Assembly (NCBI GenBank): GCA_963557065.1
Contig: CAUWCT010000066.1
Span: 1-17,865 of the forward strand
Reading direction: 5' to 3'
DNA length: 17,865 bases
Origin: UMGS1370 sp963557065
GTDB lineage: Bacteria > Bacillota > Clostridia > Lachnospirales > Lachnospiraceae
Shown here: piece by piece, positions 14,505-17,865 of the stretch
Layout: each line of letters begins with the position of its first letter
Position numbering within the stretch: position 1 is the stretch's first letter
Made by a program: the position numbers and the translations under genes
The notes under the pieces: model-generated
Databases searched by the model: none
Told to the model about the DNA's origin: nothing
The model's input: the letters and a program-made list of their open reading frames with translations, nothing else

Positions 14505-16229
14505 ATGATGGAACTGAACAGTCAGAGAGTGAGAAAACTGGCTCCGGAAAATGATCCCTTAAAAATCGGCATGGGATGGACGGTAGAGGATTTGGACAAA
14601 CCTCAGATTTTGGTAGAGAGCACGTTTGGCGACAGCCATCCCGGAAGCGCTCATTTAAATCTGTTTGTGGATGAGGCCATGAGAGGGATTCAGGATGCAG
14701 GGGGGAAGGGAGCCAGATATTACACTACAGATATCTGCGACGGCATTGCCCAGGGGCATGACGGCATCAACTATTCTCTGGCTCACCGGGATATGATTGC
14801 CAATATGATTGAAATCCATGGCAGTTCTACCGGATTTGACGGCGGCGTATTTATTGCAAGCTGCGACAAGTCGGTTCCGGCCTGCCTGATGGGGCTGGCA
14901 AGACTGGATATGCCTTCCATTGTTATTACCGGAGGTGTTATGGATGCAGGCCCGGGTCTTTTGACCCTGGAACAGATTGGCATGTACTCTGCCATGTGTC
15001 AGAGAGGTGAGATTACAGAAGAGAAGTTTACCTATTACAAACACCATGCCTGCCCTTCCTGCGGCGCCTGCTCTTTTATGGGGACTGCTTCTACCATGCA
15101 GGTTATGGCGGAAGCGTTGGGCCTGATGCTTCCAGGTTCGGCTCTGATGCCTGCAACCTGTGAAGATTTAAAGGATATGGCTTACAAAGCAGGAAAGCAG
15201 ATTATGGAACTGGCAAAGATGGGACTAAAAGCCAGTGACATTGTAACCATGAAATCTTTTGAAAATGCCATCATGGTTCACGCTGCTATTTCCGGTTCCA
15301 CCAACTCTCTCCTTCACATTCCGGCAATGGCCCATGAACTGGGACTGGAACTGGATTCTGATACGTTTGACAGAATGCACAGAGGTGCTCACTATCTGCT
15401 GGATATCCGCCCGGCAGGAAAGTGGCCGGCCCAGTTCTTCTACTATGCCGGCGGCGTACCTGCAGTTATGGAGGAAATCAAATCCATGCTGCATCTGGAT
15501 GTGATGACGGTTACAGGAAAGACGCTGGGAGAAAATCTGGAAGAATTAAAGAAGAACGGTTTTTACGATAAGTGTGAGGAATATTTAAAGAAATGGGGAT
15601 TAAAGAGAACCGATGTAATCCGTACATTTGACAATCCCATTGGAACGGATGGAACGGTAGCCATCTTAAAAGGCAATCTGGCGCCGGAAGGTTCTGTAGT
15701 AAAACACTCTGCAGTTCCAAAAGAAATGTTTCAGGCAGTGCTTCGGGCAAGACCCTTTGACTGTGAGGAAGATGCCATTGCAGCAGTTTTGTCCCATGAC
15801 ATCCGGCCGGGCGATGCGGTATTTATCCGCTATGAGGGTCCGAAGGGGTCCGGTATGCCGGAAATGTTTTATACAACCGAGGCCATTGCTTCCGATCCGG
15901 AACTGGGAAAGAGTATTGCCCTGATTACGGACGGACGGTTCTCCGGCGCTTCCAAGGGACCGGCAATCGGTCATGTATCGCCGGAAGCGGCAGATGGGGG
16001 ACCTATTGCCCTGGTAGAAGAAGGAGATTTGATTAAGATTGATATTCCGGAGAGAATTCTGGAAATTGTGGGAGTTGATGGAAAAGAACTTCCAAAGGAA
16101 GAGGTAGAAAAGATTCTTGCAGAGCGGAAAAAGGCATGGCAGCCAAAGCCTGCAAAATATACCAGGGGTGTATTAAAAATTTATTCAGAACATGCAGTAT
16201 CCCCGATGAAGGGCGGATACATGGTATAG
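14505..16229 (+). CDS. IlvD/Edd-family dehydratase, probably acting on a sugar acid
   Basis: This Fe-S dehydratase removes water from a dihydroxy acid. The family includes dihydroxy-acid dehydratase (IlvD), 6-phosphogluconate dehydratase (Edd) and aldonate dehydratases. Of 574 residues, visible motifs are CDKSVPAC (Cys120), CPSCGACSFMGTAST (Cys183, 186, 189), and the C-terminal TDGRFSGAS (Ser480, catalytic base in relatives) with GHVSPEAADGGP. The first usual cluster cysteine (PCNxHL) is Gly47 here (SHPGSAHL), while Cys78 stands where a Ser is usual (DICDGIA). With a GntP permease and FCD regulator as neighbours, and no ilv genes, an aldonic-acid substrate is more likely than a branched-chain amino acid precursor, though automatic annotation may call it ilvD. 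AGGAGG (14494-14499) serves ATG 14505 or the adjacent ATG 14508. Confidence 0.85.
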   Translation: MMELNSQRVRKLAPENDPLKIGMGWTVEDLDKPQILVESTFGDSHPGSAHLNLFVDEAMRGIQDAGGKGARYYTTDICDGIAQGHDGINYSLAHRDMIANMIEIHGSSTGFDGGVFIASCDKSVPACLMGLARLDMPSIVITGGVMDAGPGLLTLEQIGMYSAMCQRGEITEEKFTYYKHHACPSCGACSFMGTASTMQVMAEALGLMLPGSALMPATCEDLKDMAYKAGKQIMELAKMGLKASDIVTMKSFENAIMVHAAISGSTNSLLHIPAMAHELGLELDSDTFDRMHRGAHYLLDIRPAGKWPAQFFYYAGGVPAVMEEIKSMLHLDVMTVTGKTLGENLEELKKNGFYDKCEEYLKKWGLKRTDVIRTFDNPIGTDGTVAILKGNLAPEGSVVKHSAVPKEMFQAVLRARPFDCEEDAIAAVLSHDIRPGDAVFIRYEGPKGSGMPEMFYTTEAIASDPELGKSIALITDGRFSGASKGPAIGHVSPEAADGGPIALVEEGDLIKIDIPERILEIVGVDGKELPKEEVEKILAERKKAWQPKPAKYTRGVLKIYSEHAVSPMKGGYMV

Positions 16230-16241
16230 GAGGGGTTTTTT

Positions 16242-17594
16242 ATGGAAGCAGCAGCACTGAATCCTACCCGGCTGGTAATCGCAGCATTAATCGGCCTGGT
16301 GATTTTATTAGTATTAATTATTAAATTTAATATTCAGGCCATGATTGCCATTTTAATTGGCGCTTTGTCTATCGGTCTGATGGCAGGAATGCCTTTTGAA
16401 CAAATTGTAACAGCAGTCAATGACGGAATTGGAAATACCCTGAAAGGCATCGCTCTTTTGGTAGGTCTTGGATCGATGTTTGGCGCTATACTGGAAACGT
16501 CAGGAGGCGCTCAGAGTATTGCAGTAACGATGGTGAAAAAATTTGGAGATGAAAAGGCAGCCTGGGCGCTGGGAATTACCGGTTTGGTAATTGCAATGCC
16601 AGTATTTTTTGACGCAGGACTGATTATTCTGATTCCGCTGGCCTTTTCACTGGCAAAGAGAACCAAGCGTTCTTCACTGTTTTATGCAATTCCCCTTTTG
16701 GCAGGACTTGCAGTCGGTCATGCATTTATCCCGCCTACCCCGGGGCCTGTGCTGGTAGCAACCATGCTCAATGTAGAACTGGGCTGGGTGATTTTAGTGG
16801 GTATCTTCTGCGGAACAGTGGCAATGATTGTGGCAGGCCCCATCTGGGGATCTTTCTGCGGTAAAAAGTATCACGTCTCCATTCCGGAGCATCTGGCCAA
16901 TCAGGAAGAGTTTGATGAGTCCAAGCTGCCTAAGTTTGGAACCATTGTTGGAATTATTCTGATTCCGTTAGTTCTGATTATTTTAGATTCCATTGCAGGC
17001 GTGATTCCGGCAATGGAACCTCTTAAGCCGATACTCGGATTTTTAGGCGAACCATTTGTGGCTCTTTTAATTGCAACCATTGCAGCCATGATTATTTTAG
17101 GATATAAGCATGGATATACCAACAAAGAACTGGAAAAAGTTATGACCAAATCATTAGAGCCGACAGGAATGATTTTGCTGGTAACCGCCAGCGGCGGTGT
17201 GCTCCGCTACATGCTTCAGTATTCAGGTCTTGGGGATGTAATTGGAAATGCAGTCGCATCTGCTTCTCTGCCCATGGTAGTGGTGGCATTTGCAGTCGCA
17301 GCGCTGGTGCGTATTTCGGTAGGCTCTGCAACAGTGGCCATGACTATGGCAGCGGGAATCATTGCATCCATGCCGGGGATTGCAGAGTATTCCCCATTGT
17401 ATCTGGCATGTATCACAGCAGCCATTGCAGGCGGCTCTACAGTATGTTCCCATTTTAATGACTCCGGTTTCTGGCTGGTAAAATCTCTGATTGGCATGGA
17501 TGAAAAGACCACCTTAAAGACCTGGACCATTATGGAGACCCTGGTCGGCGTTACCGGATTTTTAGTCGCTCTGATTATTTCCTTCTTTGCATAA
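16242..17594 (+). CDS. GntP-family sugar-acid permease
   Basis: This is a gluconate:H+ symporter-type transporter of the inner membrane. The 450-residue product is strongly hydrophobic with about 12-14 helices and contains the family motifs GSMFGAILETSGGA, PVFFDAGLIILIPLA and HAFIPPTPGPV, plus SHFNDSGFW near the C-terminus. The start at 16242 is served by AGGAGGGG (16228-16235), which overlaps the stop of the dehydratase gene, so the two are co-transcribed and probably translationally coupled. Members carry gluconate, idonate, glycerate or related acids; the exact substrate cannot be read here. No KDG kinase or aldolase is in the window, so the pathway must finish elsewhere. Confidence 0.93.
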   Translation: MEAAALNPTRLVIAALIGLVILLVLIIKFNIQAMIAILIGALSIGLMAGMPFEQIVTAVNDGIGNTLKGIALLVGLGSMFGAILETSGGAQSIAVTMVKKFGDEKAAWALGITGLVIAMPVFFDAGLIILIPLAFSLAKRTKRSSLFYAIPLLAGLAVGHAFIPPTPGPVLVATMLNVELGWVILVGIFCGTVAMIVAGPIWGSFCGKKYHVSIPEHLANQEEFDESKLPKFGTIVGIILIPLVLIILDSIAGVIPAMEPLKPILGFLGEPFVALLIATIAAMIILGYKHGYTNKELEKVMTKSLEPTGMILLVTASGGVLRYMLQYSGLGDVIGNAVASASLPMVVVAFAVAALVRISVGSATVAMTMAAGIIASMPGIAEYSPLYLACITAAIAGGSTVCSHFNDSGFWLVKSLIGMDEKTTLKTWTIMETLVGVTGFLVALIISFFA

Positions 17595-17598
17595 ATAG

Positions 17599-17656
17599 CG
17601 GAAGTTCATATACAACCCCAAATTTTGAGGATTATGTATATGAACTTCCGTTTTTT
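17599..17656 (+). terminator. Strong terminator of the dehydratase-permease operon
   Basis: A 15-bp perfect stem (CGGAAGTTCATATAC 17599-17613 with 17636-17650), extended by one A-T pair, with a loop of about 20 bases and TTTTTT. The following 60 bases are very AT-rich without other features. Confidence 0.93.
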
Positions 17657-17719
17657 AGTTTCATAAATGAGTAAATATTTATAAATATAAGGATTGTCAG
17701 CAAAAAAATATAGAAAGAA

Positions 17720-17748
17720 TTGAAAAAACATAGAGTTTTTGGTATAAT
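17720..17748 (+). promoter_or_regulatory. Near-consensus promoter of the GACA-repeat gene
   Basis: TTGAAA (17720-17725), a 17-bp spacer and a perfect TATAAT (17743-17748). Transcription would begin near 17755, about 35 bases before the ATG at 17790. Confidence 0.85.
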
Positions 17749-17789
17749 TATAAAAAATGGTTATGAATTAATAAAAGAGGTTGACGGAG

Positions 17790-17865
<76 letters not shown>

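Noticed and set aside
14505..16229. Assignment of the dehydratase as biosynthetic IlvD
   Set aside because: The neighbours are a GntP permease and an FCD regulator, no ilv or leu gene is near, and the first cluster cysteine typical of IlvD is replaced, so a sugar-acid role fits better, though it is not proven.

Overview
The window looks like chromosomal DNA of a low-to-mid GC Gram-positive anaerobe of the class Clostridia, most likely family Lachnospiraceae. The grounds are AGGAGG-type ribosome binding sites, several TTG/GTG starts, sigma-A type promoters, a SCIFF ranthipeptide locus with its radical SAM maturase, a fused SecDF, and an S8 protease of the clostridial Csp-like group. No rRNA, tRNA, insertion sequence, prophage or CRISPR array was seen. 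Genus and species cannot be fixed from the sequence alone.

Layout: (1) 1-2200: terminator of an unseen upstream gene, then a membrane-anchored HtrA-type serine protease whose cytoplasmic N-terminus carries five decapeptide repeats, then a strong terminator. (2) 2063-3652: promoter, TTG-started divergent ClpX-like AAA+ unfoldase, hairpin. (3) 3678-5483, minus strand: an S8 subtilase convergent with clpX. (4) 5606-7552: a divergent LspA-like membrane protein, then a promoter and a CNNM/CBS/CorC-type transporter-like protein with terminator. (5) 7550-13512: a divergent pair made of a small four-helix membrane protein (TIGR04086-like, minus strand) and the 48-residue SCIFF precursor scfA; then scfB maturase, secDF, tgt and yajC, ending in a clear terminator. 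scfA lies below the length cut-off of ordinary ORF calling but is unmistakable. (6) 13511-17656: a sugar-acid utilisation locus with an FCD-type GntR regulator, an IlvD/Edd-family dehydratase and a GntP permease. Three copies of a 13-bp motif surround the dehydratase promoter and are probably the regulator's operators. (7) 17720-17865: a near-consensus promoter and the first 25 codons of a new gene that runs straight into an uninterrupted GACA tetranucleotide tract (13 full units) reaching the window edge.

Functionally, much of the window concerns protein export, processing and quality control (HtrA, ClpX-like, S8 protease, LspA-like, SecDF, YajC) plus a RiPP. The last part is carbohydrate-acid catabolism. 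The most notable signal is the coding GACA tract, which has the design of a phase-variable contingency locus. Secondary points are substitutions at key positions in otherwise conserved proteins: ClpX without an RKH loop, SecF with Ala instead of the conserved TM Asp, and a dehydratase with Gly at a usual Fe-S cysteine. The promoter/repeat architectures upstream of scfA and of the dehydratase are also worth checking.
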